Shown here in pieces: positions 8,071 through 16,011 of a DNA stretch of 64,000 nucleotides (the stretch's first letter is position 1; each line of letters opens with the position of its first letter). The stretch is from Amycolatopsis sp. NBRC 101858. GTDB taxonomy: Bacteria > Actinomycetota > Actinomycetes > Mycobacteriales > Pseudonocardiaceae. The notes beneath the pieces were generated by a model that was not told the DNA's origin, searched no databases, and saw only the letters and a program-made list of their open reading frames with translations. Both the position numbers and the translations under genes were made by a program. The stretch covers positions 453,391-517,390 of the forward strand of contig NZ_BSTD01000005.1 in assembly GCF_030269325.1 (NCBI RefSeq), written 5' to 3'.

Positions 8071-10092
8071 GTGACGGTCCGGGTTGCGGTGGACTTCGGG
8101 ACGTCGAGCACCTGTGTCGTCGCCTCGGTGAACGGGCGCGATCCGCAGGTCGTGGTGATCGACGGCCAGCCACTGATGTCCTCGGCGGTGTTCGCGGCGG
8201 CGGACGGCACGCTGTTCGTCGGCCAGGAGGCCGAGCGGCAGGCGGCCGTCGACCCGTCGCGGTACGAGCCGAACCCCAAGCGCCGGATCGACGAAGGCGA
8301 GCTGCTGCTCGGCGACAGCGTCCTGCGCGTCACCGACGTCGTGCACGCCGTGCTGGGTCGCGCGGTCGCCGAAGCACGCCGCCTCGCCGGCGAAGCCGAG
8401 GTCGATCTGCTGGTGCTGACCCACCCCGCGGACTGGGGCGCCATCCGCACCCGGCTGCTGCGGCAGGCGGCCGGCGGGCTGGCGCGCGAGGTCGCGCTGG
8501 TGCCCGAGCCGGTCGCGGCGGCGGTTTACCACGCGGCGACGTTCGCGCCGCAGGACGTGACGAACGACCGCACCGTCGAGTTCAGCGGCCGCCCCGGCGA
8601 CGCGCTGGCGGTGCTGGACCTCGGCGGCGGCACGGTCGACGTCAGCGTCGTGCGGCGGCTGCCGCCGGACACCGCGCGCGACCGGGCCGGCCGTCCGCAG
8701 CGCGGCGGCTTCCAGGTGCTGGCCACCCGGGGCGACCCGGCCTTCGGCGGCGCGGACATCGACCAGGCGCTGCTGGAGCACGTCGGCGCGCTCGTGGCCG
8801 GGGCGGACCAGGACGCGTGGCGCCAGCTCGTCGAAGGACGCGAGCTGGTCGACCGGCGCCGCCGTCGCGTGCTGCGCCAGGACGTGCGGGGTGCCAAGGA
8901 AACGCTGTCGCGGCACGCCTACACCGACGTGCCGATGCCCCCGCCGTTCGCGGACGCGCACGTGACGCGCGAAGACCTCGAACGGCTCATCACGGCGCCG
9001 CTGGGGCGCGCGGTGGAGCTGACGGTGGCGGCGATCGGCGACGCCGGCCTGCGGCCGAAGCAGCTCACGGCGATCTTCCTGGTCGGCGGGTCGAGCCGGA
9101 TCCCGATGATCTCGCGGCTGGTGCACGAACGCACCGGCGTCGTGCCGACGAGCCTCGACCAGCCCGAGACCGTGGTCGCGCGCGGCGCGCTGCGGGCGGT
9201 GCTGGTGGACCCGGACCGCACGGGCGCGCTGCCCGGCGAGGCGATGGCGCGGATGGGCGCGGTGCCCGGGGGGGCCCTCAACCCGGCGGCGCAGCGCACC
9301 GAGGTCGTCCGCCCCGGCGACGTCGCCCCCCACCCCGGCGACGCGGGCCAGCGCCCGGCACCGCCGCGCCCGCCGTCCGGCCCGCCGTCCAACGGGTTCC
9401 CGAACCGCGCGGCTCCGCCGCCGTCACCACCCCATGGGCAGCCGGTGGCCCGGCCGCCGTGGACCCCGCCTCCCGGGCCGGGTGGCCCGGGAGGCCCGCC
9501 CGGCAACCGTCCCGGCGGAGCCTCGGCGGCGCCGGAGAAGAATCGCCGGAAGCTCTGGGGGATCGTCGCGGGCGCCGTGGTCGTCGTGGCCGCGCTCGTC
9601 GTCACCGGGATCGTCGTGTTCAGCGACTCCGGGAGCCAGGCCGAGACCGGCCGGACGCTGTCGCAGTACGACTTCAAGTTCGTCTCGCCCGAGGACTGGG
9701 TGCAGACCGACGACCGGGTCGCCCAGCGCCAGGTCGTCATCCACCCGCAGGAGTCCCGCGAGGGCAACGACCTCCTGGTCGCCCAGGAGTTCGTCATGGA
9801 CTACGACGCGACGGCGGAGCCGCAGAAGCTGGCGGACGAGCTCAAGAGCAAAGCGGACCGCGATCCCGACCACTACGGCTCGTTCAACCCGGCGCTGTCG
9901 TACGCGGGCAAGACCGTGATCGGCTACCACGAGATCAAGAAGGACCGGCCCGACCTCCAGGTCGACTGGTACGTCGTGGCCAAGGGCCGGATCCGGGTCC
10001 ACGTCGGCTGCCAGTACGCCACCGCGCAGCTGCGCGACCGGGTCGCCGCCGCCTGCACGCAGGCCGTGCGCACGGTCGAGATCCTCAATTGA
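8071..10092 (+). CDS. Type VII secretion-associated protein, Hsp70-like N-terminus with Rv3446c-type C-terminus
   Basis: 673 residues from GTG 8071. The N-terminal ~390 residues carry actin/Hsp70-fold nucleotide-binding motifs: VDFGTSSTCVV at the start, LDLGGGTVDVSV in the middle and FLVGGSSRIP near 345. A Pro/Gly-rich linker (about 400-490) leads to one transmembrane helix (about 493-515), then a ~155-residue extracytoplasmic domain resembling the conserved C-terminal part of Rv3446c. Position between eccC and esxU is the same as Rv3446c in ESX-4. No Hsp70 substrate-binding domain is seen, so the ATPase part is probably a scaffold or regulator of the secretion complex rather than a general chaperone. 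Confidence 0.85.
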   Translation: MTVRVAVDFGTSSTCVVASVNGRDPQVVVIDGQPLMSSAVFAAADGTLFVGQEAERQAAVDPSRYEPNPKRRIDEGELLLGDSVLRVTDVVHAVLGRAVAEARRLAGEAEVDLLVLTHPADWGAIRTRLLRQAAGGLAREVALVPEPVAAAVYHAATFAPQDVTNDRTVEFSGRPGDALAVLDLGGGTVDVSVVRRLPPDTARDRAGRPQRGGFQVLATRGDPAFGGADIDQALLEHVGALVAGADQDAWRQLVEGRELVDRRRRRVLRQDVRGAKETLSRHAYTDVPMPPPFADAHVTREDLERLITAPLGRAVELTVAAIGDAGLRPKQLTAIFLVGGSSRIPMISRLVHERTGVVPTSLDQPETVVARGALRAVLVDPDRTGALPGEAMARMGAVPGGALNPAAQRTEVVRPGDVAPHPGDAGQRPAPPRPPSGPPSNGFPNRAAPPPSPPHGQPVARPPWTPPPGPGGPGGPPGNRPGGASAAPEKNRRKLWGIVAGAVVVVAALVVTGIVVFSDSGSQAETGRTLSQYDFKFVSPEDWVQTDDRVAQRQVVIHPQESREGNDLLVAQEFVMDYDATAEPQKLADELKSKADRDPDHYGSFNPALSYAGKTVIGYHEIKKDRPDLQVDWYVVAKGRIRVHVGCQYATAQLRDRVAAACTQAVRTVEILN

Positions 10093-10181
10093 GAACCTTA
10101 TTCTGGTCAGGTCGGCGCCACGGGCCGGCAGCCGACCGCTTGCGGTGACGCTTGCGCCGGCCGACGGCTGAACAAGGTTCT
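10092..10181 (+). other. Long-range stem-loop in the leader before the 10201 gene
   Basis: Arms 10092-10103 and 10170-10181 are complementary at 11 of 12 positions and bracket a GC-rich 66-nt segment with internal pairing (GTCGGC 10111-10116 with GCCGAC 10131-10136). It overlaps the end of the upstream stop codon and ends just before the purine-rich ribosome binding site of the next gene, so it could act as a terminator or control translation of that gene. Confidence 0.4.
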
Positions 10182-10200
10182 GAGGAGGGGAGGGCACACC

Positions 10201-10557
10201 GTGCCGTCCGAAGAGTTCGAAAGCGCCGCGTCGGCCTTCCGGCGCACCGGCGAAGACGCGGTGACGCACGCCCGGCGCGTCACCGGGAACGCGAAGGCGC
10301 GCAGCCGGCGCCACCACAGCGAAAACGTCGAACTGCTGAAGCGCAGTGGCCGCGGCACGAAGTCCGGCGATCCGACTCCCGGCGCACTGCGCGCCGCCGC
10401 CGAACGGTTCCGCCGCGCCCGCGGTCTGGCGGTCCCGGTGGTTCCGGATCCCGCCGATTCGGTTCCTTCGCGTTCGCAATCCTCCGCTCGTGCCCCTCGA
10501 ACGGGTGACGAGGACGAAGACTTTTCCCAGATGCGAATCATGGGACGCGATCGGTGA
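10201..10557 (+). CDS. Small charged hypothetical protein of the ESX-4 locus
   Basis: 118 residues from GTG 10201, preceded by a very strong purine-rich binding site (GAGGAGGGGAGGG). Highly basic for its first ~90 residues (many Arg, His, Lys), then acidic with the tail DEDEDFSQMRIMGRDR. No signal peptide, membrane segment or WXG motif. Its place between the Rv3446c-like gene and the WXG100 pair suggests a role with this secretion system. The acidic-Asp-Phe-Ser tail resembles that of the protein at 21888-22358. Not recognised as a named family. Confidence 0.65.
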   Translation: MPSEEFESAASAFRRTGEDAVTHARRVTGNAKARSRRHHSENVELLKRSGRGTKSGDPTPGALRAAAERFRRARGLAVPVVPDPADSVPSRSQSSARAPRTGDEDEDFSQMRIMGRDR

Positions 10558-10729
10558 AGGTGTCCCGCGATCGCTGTGCGTGTGCTAACCATGCTGGTGG
10601 AGAACACTTTTCCGAGTGACGCTTCGCCGGTTCGTGGCACTCGCGGAATACTCGCGGCGATCGGTTCCCGGCACGAGCGTTCACGCAAGCAACTACTTGC
10701 GGGCAAAGCACGACAAGGGGGAACCGGGC

Positions 10730-10750
10730 ATGGCAATGTCTGCGTCGTAG
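10730..10750 (+). other. Possible six-codon leader ORF upstream of esxU
   Basis: ATG at 10730 is followed by five sense codons (peptide MAMSAS) and TAG at 10748, and is preceded by AAGGGGGAA at a workable distance. It lies in the 252-bp non-coding leader before esxU, directly ahead of a hairpin. Translation is not shown; it could be chance. Confidence 0.25.
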
Positions 10751-10752
10751 GG

Positions 10753-10779
10753 CCGTACAAACGAACGAGCTTCGTACGG
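10753..10779 (+). other. Hairpin in the esxU leader
   Basis: ACGAA (10761-10765) pairs with TTCGT (10771-10775) around a CGAGC loop, and outside a 4-nt bulge CCGT (10753-10756) pairs with ACGG (10776-10779). It ends about 14 nt before the AGAAGGGGG binding site of esxU, a position typical of mRNA-stabilising or translation-tuning hairpins. Confidence 0.4.
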
Positions 10780-10809
10780 ACAACCACTCTTCAGAAGGGG
10801 GTTCCAACC

Positions 10810-11133
10810 ATGGCTGGATCCGGATTCACAGGGACAGTTGCCCAGTTCACCGACGCCGAGGGCAAGGTCACCGAGGTTCGCGCGGGCATGGACGCCAACC
10901 TGTCCACGCTGCGCGACCGCATCGAGGCCACCCGCGCCGGCTGGCAGGGCGACGCCCAGAAGGCGTTCGACCACGTCATGATGCGCTTCGACGACGACGC
11001 CCGTCAGATGAACCAGGCCCTCCAGAAGATCGCGGAACTGCTCCGCGAGGCGGGCTCGAAGTACGAGCGTTCCGAGCAGCAGCAGCAGGAGATCCTGGGT
11101 GCCGTCAACCGCGGCTTCGACGCGCTCGGCTGA
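10810..11133 (+). CDS. esxU: WXG100 secreted protein, EsxU-like
   Basis: 107 residues, the usual WXG100 length, predicted as a helical hairpin with the turn motif Trp45-Gln-Gly47 and a C-terminal secretion signal YxxxD/E at Tyr85-Glu89. It is exported, as a dimer with its partner, by the ESX-4-type machine; EccC reads the C-terminal tail. AGAAGGGGG precedes ATG 10810; the frame is open further upstream but that part is leader. It sits 62 bp before the second WXG100 gene. The symbol rests on gene order relative to Rv3445c. Confidence 0.85.
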   Translation: MAGSGFTGTVAQFTDAEGKVTEVRAGMDANLSTLRDRIEATRAGWQGDAQKAFDHVMMRFDDDARQMNQALQKIAELLREAGSKYERSEQQQQEILGAVNRGFDALG

Positions 11134-11195
11134 GCGTCACACCGGAACTTTTCTTTTCACCCACCTGAACTTTCTCAGCACAGAAGGAGCGCATC

Positions 11196-11489
11196 ATGCC
11201 CAGTGACGCCGGCATTGTCGTCAATTACGCCACCATCCGCGCTGCCGCGGACGACTGCCAGCAGACCGGCGGCGAGCTGCAGCAGGCGTTCGACCGCCTC
11301 AAGGACGACCTCAAGCCGCTGATCACCACCTGGACCGGTTCCGCCAAGGAGCAGTACGACCAGGCCCAGCGCACCTGGGACCAGAAGTTCGAGGACCTGA
11401 AGCAGGTTCTGGCGCAGATCGCCGCCGCCCTGCCGCAGATCGCCGACGGTTACCAGTCGACGGACAGCGCCGTCGAAGGCCTGTTCTGA
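11196..11489 (+). CDS. esxT: WXG100 secreted protein, EsxT-like
   Basis: 97 residues. WXG motif Trp46-Thr-Gly48 in a helical hairpin, and a YxxxD tail signal at Tyr86-Asp90. Preceded by GAAGGAG. Probable dimer partner of the WXG100 protein just upstream; both are substrates of the adjacent ESX-4 core. A strong terminator follows, ending the secretion operon. Symbol assigned by position relative to Rv3444c. Confidence 0.85.
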   Translation: MPSDAGIVVNYATIRAAADDCQQTGGELQQAFDRLKDDLKPLITTWTGSAKEQYDQAQRTWDQKFEDLKQVLAQIAAALPQIADGYQSTDSAVEGLF

Positions 11490-11509
11490 GCCGGTAGTCC
11501 CGGAAACCA

Positions 11510-11550
11510 CGGCGGGCCCGCACTCCGGTGCGGGGCCCGCCGTTTTCGTT
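11510..11550 (+). terminator. Rho-independent terminator of the esx operon
   Basis: A GC stem of about 13 bp (left arm 11510-11522, right arm 11529-11542, one bulged base) is followed by TTTTCGTTT. It lies 20 bp after the esxT stop. Confidence 0.85.
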
Positions 11551-11554
11551 TGCG

Positions 11555-11589
11555 GGCAACAAAGTCGTTGGCAGGCAACAGAGTCGTTG
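11555..11589. repeat. Two direct copies of a 16-bp motif at 19-bp spacing
   Basis: 11555-11570 and 11574-11589 match at 15 of 16 bases (GGCAACAAAGTCGTTG, second copy with G for A). Each copy is itself partly palindromic (CAAC...GTTG). They lie between the esx terminator and the end of the convergent DUF4333 gene. Confidence 0.6.
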
Positions 11590-11604
11590 TGCGGCAAGGG
11601 AAAC

Positions 11605-12315
11605 TCAGTGCGGCGCGCCGACCTCGTACTCGGGCCGGTCGTTGAGCACCCGCACCGTCACCTTCTTGTCCTGCCCGCCGATCTTCACCGTGCAGTCGAA
11701 CGTCGTGCCGTTCTCGGCGGCTTCGTTCGCCGGGCACTGCGCGTTCTTCACGTCCGGCTCGCCGTAGTTCTCGTTGAGGACCTTGACCACACCGTCCTCA
11801 AGGGACTGCTGCTCGAGCACGTTCCCGCGGAACGCGCCCAGGAGCCACGCGGCCCCGCCGCCGACGACGAGCACCAGCACGACGGCTCCGGCGATCAGCA
11901 CCGGCTTCTTCGACTTCGGCTTCTTCTCCGGCGCGGGAGAGAACGCGCCGAGCCCGCCGTACTGCGAAGGCTGGAACCCGCCGCCATAAGACGGCGAAGA
12001 CTGCGCCGGCCACCCGCCGCCGGGCGTGCCCGGCTGCTGCGGCGTCGGCTGGGACGGCGGCTGCCACGGCCCGGCGGCGGGCTGTCCCGGCTGCCACGGG
12101 CCCGAGAACGACCCGCTGGTGCCGGGTGCCTGGTTCCACTGGCCGGTGTAGGAACCCGACGCCGCGCCCGGGTCCGCGTTCTGCTGCCACTGCCCGGCGT
12201 GCGGGCCGGTGGCCTGCTGCTCGGGCTGCCAGGCTCCCGGCTGCTGAGGCGGGTTCGCCGGCGGCTGCCACCACTGCGGCTGCTGCGGGTCGGGCGGCTG
12301 GGACGGCGGTGTCAT
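11605..12315 (-). CDS. Membrane-anchored DUF4333 protein with Pro/Gln-rich cytoplasmic arm
   Basis: 236 residues. Residues 1-130 are Pro/Gln/Trp/Gly rich with repeated GxWQP-type segments; a basic stretch (KKPKSKK) leads into one transmembrane helix (139-160). The extracytoplasmic C-terminus (~165-236) has the DUF4333 pattern: a conserved Cys pair (Cys194, Cys208) and a short beta-rich domain ending with a KKVTVRVLNDRPEYEV strand pair. Function of the domain is unknown. GAGGTG precedes the ATG. It follows a lipoprotein gene by 29 bp on the same strand, so they probably form an operon. Confidence 0.8.
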   Translation of the reverse strand: MTPPSQPPDPQQPQWWQPPANPPQQPGAWQPEQQATGPHAGQWQQNADPGAASGSYTGQWNQAPGTSGSFSGPWQPGQPAAGPWQPPSQPTPQQPGTPGGGWPAQSSPSYGGGFQPSQYGGLGAFSPAPEKKPKSKKPVLIAGAVVLVLVVGGGAAWLLGAFRGNVLEQQSLEDGVVKVLNENYGEPDVKNAQCPANEAAENGTTFDCTVKIGGQDKKVTVRVLNDRPEYEVGAPH

Positions 12316-12344
12316 CGGAGGTCACCTCGGGTCGTGGCCACGGT

Positions 12345-13238
12345 TCAGCTGCCCTGCGCTTCGCCGAGCCGGCGGTAGAAGTCGTCCATGGCGGCCCGGT
12401 CGGGCAGCACCGTGATCTGCGACGCGTCCGGCAGCTTCGGCATGTCCTGCAGGCTGGCCTTGCCGGTGAACCGGAAGTCGTACTTGAGCTCCAGCTGGTG
12501 GCCGTCGCCGGAGAACTTGGCGTCCATCACGAACGAGACCAGGCTGCCGTCGGGGTTCAGCGTGATCGTGGTCGGCACCATGGCCTTCTTCAGCTCGGGC
12601 CCGACCTGGCTGACGATGCTCTGCGGCAGGATCTCGACCTTGTTCTTGACGAAGATCTCGAACGGCACGTTGACCGTCAGCGCGGTCTTGCCGTCGCCGA
12701 GGCTCTTGGCCCCGCGGACCGCGCGCTTGTCCGCCTTGTAGGCGTCCACGGTCGAGTCCGCCATCCGGCACGGGGTCAGCACCCCGCCCCACGCGCACGG
12801 CAGGATCAGGCCGGCCTCGGGCTTCGGCATGGACACCCAGGCCGTCGGCGAGACGCCCTTCTGGACGTACATCGGGCCGAGGTAGGTGTACTCGACCGCG
12901 CCGTCGGCCGGCGTGTACGTGTCGATGATCTCGTCGGGGTTCTTCTGCGACCGGTGCCGCACCGCCCGGCTCTCCGGGCTGCCGGTGCGGGCCGACGTCA
13001 CGGTGCTGTGGATCCACTTGTCGTCGAACTTGAAGTAGGCGTCCAGCGAGTTGGTGACGTCGCGCGTGTCGGTGATGGCGTCCCCGAGCTTGCCGATGAC
13101 CTGCTCGAACTTGCCGCCGACGTAGTCCGCCGCGTCGTCGCCCTTCGGCAGCGCCGTGCCCGCCTTGGCCGTGCCGCAGGCGCTGACCAGGGCCAGGACG
13201 GCCGCCAGGACGAAGATCACCGTCGGTCGTTTGCTCAT
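12345..13238 (-). CDS. Secreted lipoprotein of unknown function
   Basis: 297 residues from ATG 13238 with AGGGGAC upstream. A classical lipoprotein signal (MSKRPTVIFVLAAVLALVSAC) places the lipidated Cys at residue 21. The mature part is a mixed alpha/beta domain with repeated beta strands, somewhat like LppX/LprG-type lipid-binding lipoproteins in size and layout, but no motif clinches it. First gene of the two-gene minus-strand unit with the DUF4333 protein, divergent from rplM across 252 bp. Confidence 0.75.
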   Translation of the reverse strand: MSKRPTVIFVLAAVLALVSACGTAKAGTALPKGDDAADYVGGKFEQVIGKLGDAITDTRDVTNSLDAYFKFDDKWIHSTVTSARTGSPESRAVRHRSQKNPDEIIDTYTPADGAVEYTYLGPMYVQKGVSPTAWVSMPKPEAGLILPCAWGGVLTPCRMADSTVDAYKADKRAVRGAKSLGDGKTALTVNVPFEIFVKNKVEILPQSIVSQVGPELKKAMVPTTITLNPDGSLVSFVMDAKFSGDGHQLELKYDFRFTGKASLQDMPKLPDASQITVLPDRAAMDDFYRRLGEAQGS

Positions 13239-13490
13239 CGCCGTCCCCTGCATCCACTGTGTCGCCCGGATCGTCTCATCCTCGCGTGTCGGGGCGGCGA
13301 GTGCAGGCACTTCGGCGGGAAAACCGGGTAGAGTCGCCCCGGGCCGGGACTGTTCCGGCCCCTGGACCCACCCCCGATGCGTGGCCGCGGCGGACGTGGG
13401 GGTATCTTCATATGTCGTTGTGCGTTGCGGCGCATCAGCGCGCTAGGCCCGCACAGAACCCACACGCAATGTTGACGACGAGGTAGACCC

Positions 13491-13943
13491 TTGCCCACGT
13501 ACAGCCCCAAGCCCGGCGACGTCACTCGTGCCTGGCACGTGATCGACGCCGAGGATGTCGTGCTCGGCCGGCTCGCGACCGAGGTCGCCACGCTGCTGCG
13601 CGGCAAGCACAAGCCGACCTACGCCCCGCACGTGGACACCGGTGACTTCGTCATCATCGTCAACGCCGAGAAGGTCGCGCTCACCGGAAACAAGCGCGAG
13701 CAGAAGTTCGCGTACCGGCACAGCGGTTACCCGGGCGGTCTGCGGAAGCGCTCGTTCGGCGAGCTGCTCGACACCAAGCCCGAACACCTTCTCGAGAAGG
13801 TCGTCAAGGGCATGCTGCCGAAGAACAAGCTCGGCCGCGCCCAGGCGAAGAAGCTGAAGGTCTACGCCGGCCCGCAGCACCCGCACACCGCGCAGCAGCC
13901 GCAGGTGCGCGAGATCACCAAGATCGCGCAGGTCGCGCAGTGA
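13491..13943 (+). CDS. rplM: 50S ribosomal protein L13
   Basis: 150 residues, family length, with the L13 core motifs WHVIDAEDVVLGRLAT and GMLPKNKLGR. It binds 23S rRNA early in large-subunit assembly. TTG at 13491 is the start: it follows GAGGT at a good distance and gives the family N-terminus. It overlaps rpsI by 4 bp, so the two are translationally coupled. The 252-bp upstream region must hold the promoter, but no clear -35/-10 pair stands out. Confidence 0.97.
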   Translation: MPTYSPKPGDVTRAWHVIDAEDVVLGRLATEVATLLRGKHKPTYAPHVDTGDFVIIVNAEKVALTGNKREQKFAYRHSGYPGGLRKRSFGELLDTKPEHLLEKVVKGMLPKNKLGRAQAKKLKVYAGPQHPHTAQQPQVREITKIAQVAQ

Positions 13944-14494
13944 GTGAGGAACAGTCTGTGACCAGCACCGAGACCGAGACCGCCGAGGTCACCACCGAGG
14001 CGACCGAGACCGGCGCCGTCGCGACCAGCGAGACCCCCGTCGCCACCAGCGAGACGCCCGTCGCGACCAGCGAGTCCGCTGCCGCGCCGCGCCCGTCGCG
14101 GGCCGCCGGTGGCAACGCGCAGACCGTCGGCCGCCGCAAGGAAGCCGTCGTCCGCGTCCGGGTCGTCCCGGGCACCGGTGAGTTCAAGCTCAACGGCCGC
14201 ACCCTCGAGGAGTATTTCCCGAACAAGGTGCACCAGCAGCTCATCCGCGAGCCGCTGGTCCTGGTCGAGAAGCCGGACTCGTTCGACATCTTCGCCAACC
14301 TGCACGGTGGCGGCGTCTCGGGTCAGGCGGGCGCGCTGCGCCTGGCGATCGCCCGTGCGCTCATCGAGGTCGACGCCGACGACCGCCCGGCCCTCAAGAA
14401 GGCCGGCTTCCTGACCCGTGACGCGCGCGCCACGGAGCGGAAGAAGTACGGCCTCAAGAAGGCCCGCAAGGCCCCGCAGTACAGCAAGCGCTGA
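13940..14494 (+). CDS. rpsI: 30S ribosomal protein S9 with a Thr/Glu-rich N-terminal extension
   Basis: 184 residues. The S9 core (from about Gly64, VGRRKEAVVRVR) ends in the diagnostic SKR tail that reaches the P-site tRNA. Ahead of it is a ~60-residue acidic extension containing three near-identical VATSE(TP) units at residues 27-46. Actinobacterial S9 proteins often have an extension, but the heptad repetition is notable. GTG overlaps the rplM stop (GTGA). A strong terminator follows. Confidence 0.96.
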   Translation: MSEEQSVTSTETETAEVTTEATETGAVATSETPVATSETPVATSESAAAPRPSRAAGGNAQTVGRRKEAVVRVRVVPGTGEFKLNGRTLEEYFPNKVHQQLIREPLVLVEKPDSFDIFANLHGGGVSGQAGALRLAIARALIEVDADDRPALKKAGFLTRDARATERKKYGLKKARKAPQYSKR

Positions 14495-14520
14495 TCGCGC
14501 CCCTGGCGCAACCCACCGGA

Positions 14521-14559
14521 GCGCCCATCCGTCCATCGGATGGGCGCTTCGGCGTTTTT
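14521..14559 (+). terminator. Terminator of rplM-rpsI
   Basis: Perfect 11-bp stem (14521-14531 with 14537-14547) and 5-nt loop, followed by TTTTT at 14555-14559. Confidence 0.88.
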
Positions 14560-14564
14560 CGGCC

Positions 14565-14657
14565 GATGTCGCACTTCCGGAACCCGGAGCGACATCCAGG
14601 GGTAGCGCGGCCCGCGAGGGCCGCTACGTTGTCGTGGTCGGTTGCGCTGCCGCAACC
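14565..14657 (+). promoter_or_regulatory. Structured leader of glmM with three consecutive stem-loops
   Basis: Three hairpins follow one another before the glmM binding site: GATGTCGC/GCGACATC (14565-14572/14589-14596, with an inner TCCGG/CCGGA), GTAGCG/CGCTAC (with an inner GCCC/GGGC; about 14602-14627), and GGTTGCG/CGCAACC (14640-14646/14651-14657). No -10/-35 boxes are obvious. It may be a cis-regulatory RNA or operator array. Confidence 0.45.
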
Positions 14658-14676
14658 ACACTGAGGAGGTCGATCG

Positions 14677-16011
14677 ATGGCACGCCTGTTCGGTACCGAC
14701 GGGGTCCGTGGCCTGGCCAACGCCGAGCTGACGCCGGAGCTGGCGCTGGCGGTGGCGGCCAGCGCCGCCCGGGTGCTCGCCGCGCACGACCGCTCGCACC
14801 GGCCGGTCGCGGTCGTCGGCCGCGACCCGCGCGCCAGCGGCGAGATGCTCGAAGCCGCCGTCGTCGCGGGCCTCACCTCCGCGGGGGCCGACGTGCTCCG
14901 CGTCGGCGTGCTGCCGACGCCGGCCGTCGCCTACCTGGTCGGCTCGCTCGAGGCCGACCTCGGCGTGATGATCTCCGCGTCGCACAACCCGATGCCCGAC
15001 AACGGCATCAAGCTCTTCGCCGCGGGCGGGCACAAGCTCCCCGACGGCATCGAGGACGAGATCGAAGCCGGCCTGTCCGACGGCAAGGTCCGCCCGACCG
15101 GCGCCGGCGTGGGCCGCGTCCACGACGTCGACGACGCCCTCGACCGCTACGCCACCCACCTGCTCGGCGCCACGCCGCACTCGCTCGCCGGGCTGAAGGT
15201 CGTCGTCGACTGCGCGAACGGCGCGTCGTCGGCCGCCGCCCCCGAGGTCTACCGCCGCGCCGGCGCCGAGGTCGTCGCGCTGTACGCGGAGCCGGACGGC
15301 GTCAACATCAACGAGCACTGCGGCTCGAACCACCCCGAAAAGCTGCGCGAGGCGGTCGTCAAGCACGGCGCCGACCTCGGCATCGCCCACGACGGCGACG
15401 CCGACCGCTGCGTGGCCGTCGACTCCGCCGGCGAGCTGGTGGACGGCGACCAGATCATGGCGGTGCTGGCGCTGGCGTTCGCCGAGTCCGGCGAGCTGGT
15501 CAAGGACACGCTGGTCGCGACCGTGATGAGCAACCTCGGCCTGCACCTGGCGATGAAGGCCCACGGCATCGCGGTCGTCACGACGGCGGTCGGCGACCGG
15601 TACGTCCTCGAGGAGCTGCGCGCGAGCGGCTTCGCCCTCGGCGGCGAGCAGTCCGGCCACGTCGTGCTGCCGGCCCACGCCACCACCGGCGACGGCCTGC
15701 TCACGGCGCTGCGCCTGATGAGCCGCATGGCCGAGACGGGCAAGTCCCTCGAAGACCTGGCGTCCGTGATGAACCGGCTGCCGCAGGTCCTGGTGAACGT
15801 CCCGGTCGCGGACAAGGCGGCGGTGGCGGACTCCAGCGAGGTCCGCGACGCCGTCGGTGAGGTCGAGGCCGAGCTGGGCGAGGAGGGCCGGGTGCTGCTG
15901 CGCCCGTCCGGCACCGAGCAGCTGGTCCGCGTGATGGTGGAGGCCACGGCGCAGACCACGGCCCAGGCCGCGGCCGACCGCCTGGCGGGCGTCGTCTCAG
16001 CGGTTTCCTGA
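14677..16011 (+). CDS. glmM: Phosphoglucosamine mutase
   Basis: 444 residues. Converts glucosamine-6-phosphate to glucosamine-1-phosphate on the way to UDP-GlcNAc and peptidoglycan. The active-site phosphoserine is Ser102 in ISASHNP, the Mg-binding loop is DGDADR (Asp239, 241, 243), and the sugar-binding GEQSGH and phosphate-binding RPSGTE motifs are present. AGGAGGT precedes ATG 14677. The 3' end overlaps the convergent P450-like gene by 15 bp. The partner enzyme gene glmS is 7.5 kb downstream. Confidence 0.97.
   Translation: MARLFGTDGVRGLANAELTPELALAVAASAARVLAAHDRSHRPVAVVGRDPRASGEMLEAAVVAGLTSAGADVLRVGVLPTPAVAYLVGSLEADLGVMISASHNPMPDNGIKLFAAGGHKLPDGIEDEIEAGLSDGKVRPTGAGVGRVHDVDDALDRYATHLLGATPHSLAGLKVVVDCANGASSAAAPEVYRRAGAEVVALYAEPDGVNINEHCGSNHPEKLREAVVKHGADLGIAHDGDADRCVAVDSAGELVDGDQIMAVLALAFAESGELVKDTLVATVMSNLGLHLAMKAHGIAVVTTAVGDRYVLEELRASGFALGGEQSGHVVLPAHATTGDGLLTALRLMSRMAETGKSLEDLASVMNRLPQVLVNVPVADKAAVADSSEVRDAVGEVEAELGEEGRVLLRPSGTEQLVRVMVEATAQTTAQAAADRLAGVVSAVS

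Noticed and set aside
3858..8450. 1530-codon minus-strand frame opposite eccC
   Set aside because: Repeated Arg/Val/Leu/Asp composition is the mirror of eccC codons; eccC has full ATPase motifs.
13321..13340. TAGAGT at 13329-13334 as the rplM -10 box
   Set aside because: No acceptable -35 at 16-18 bp upstream; left unassigned.
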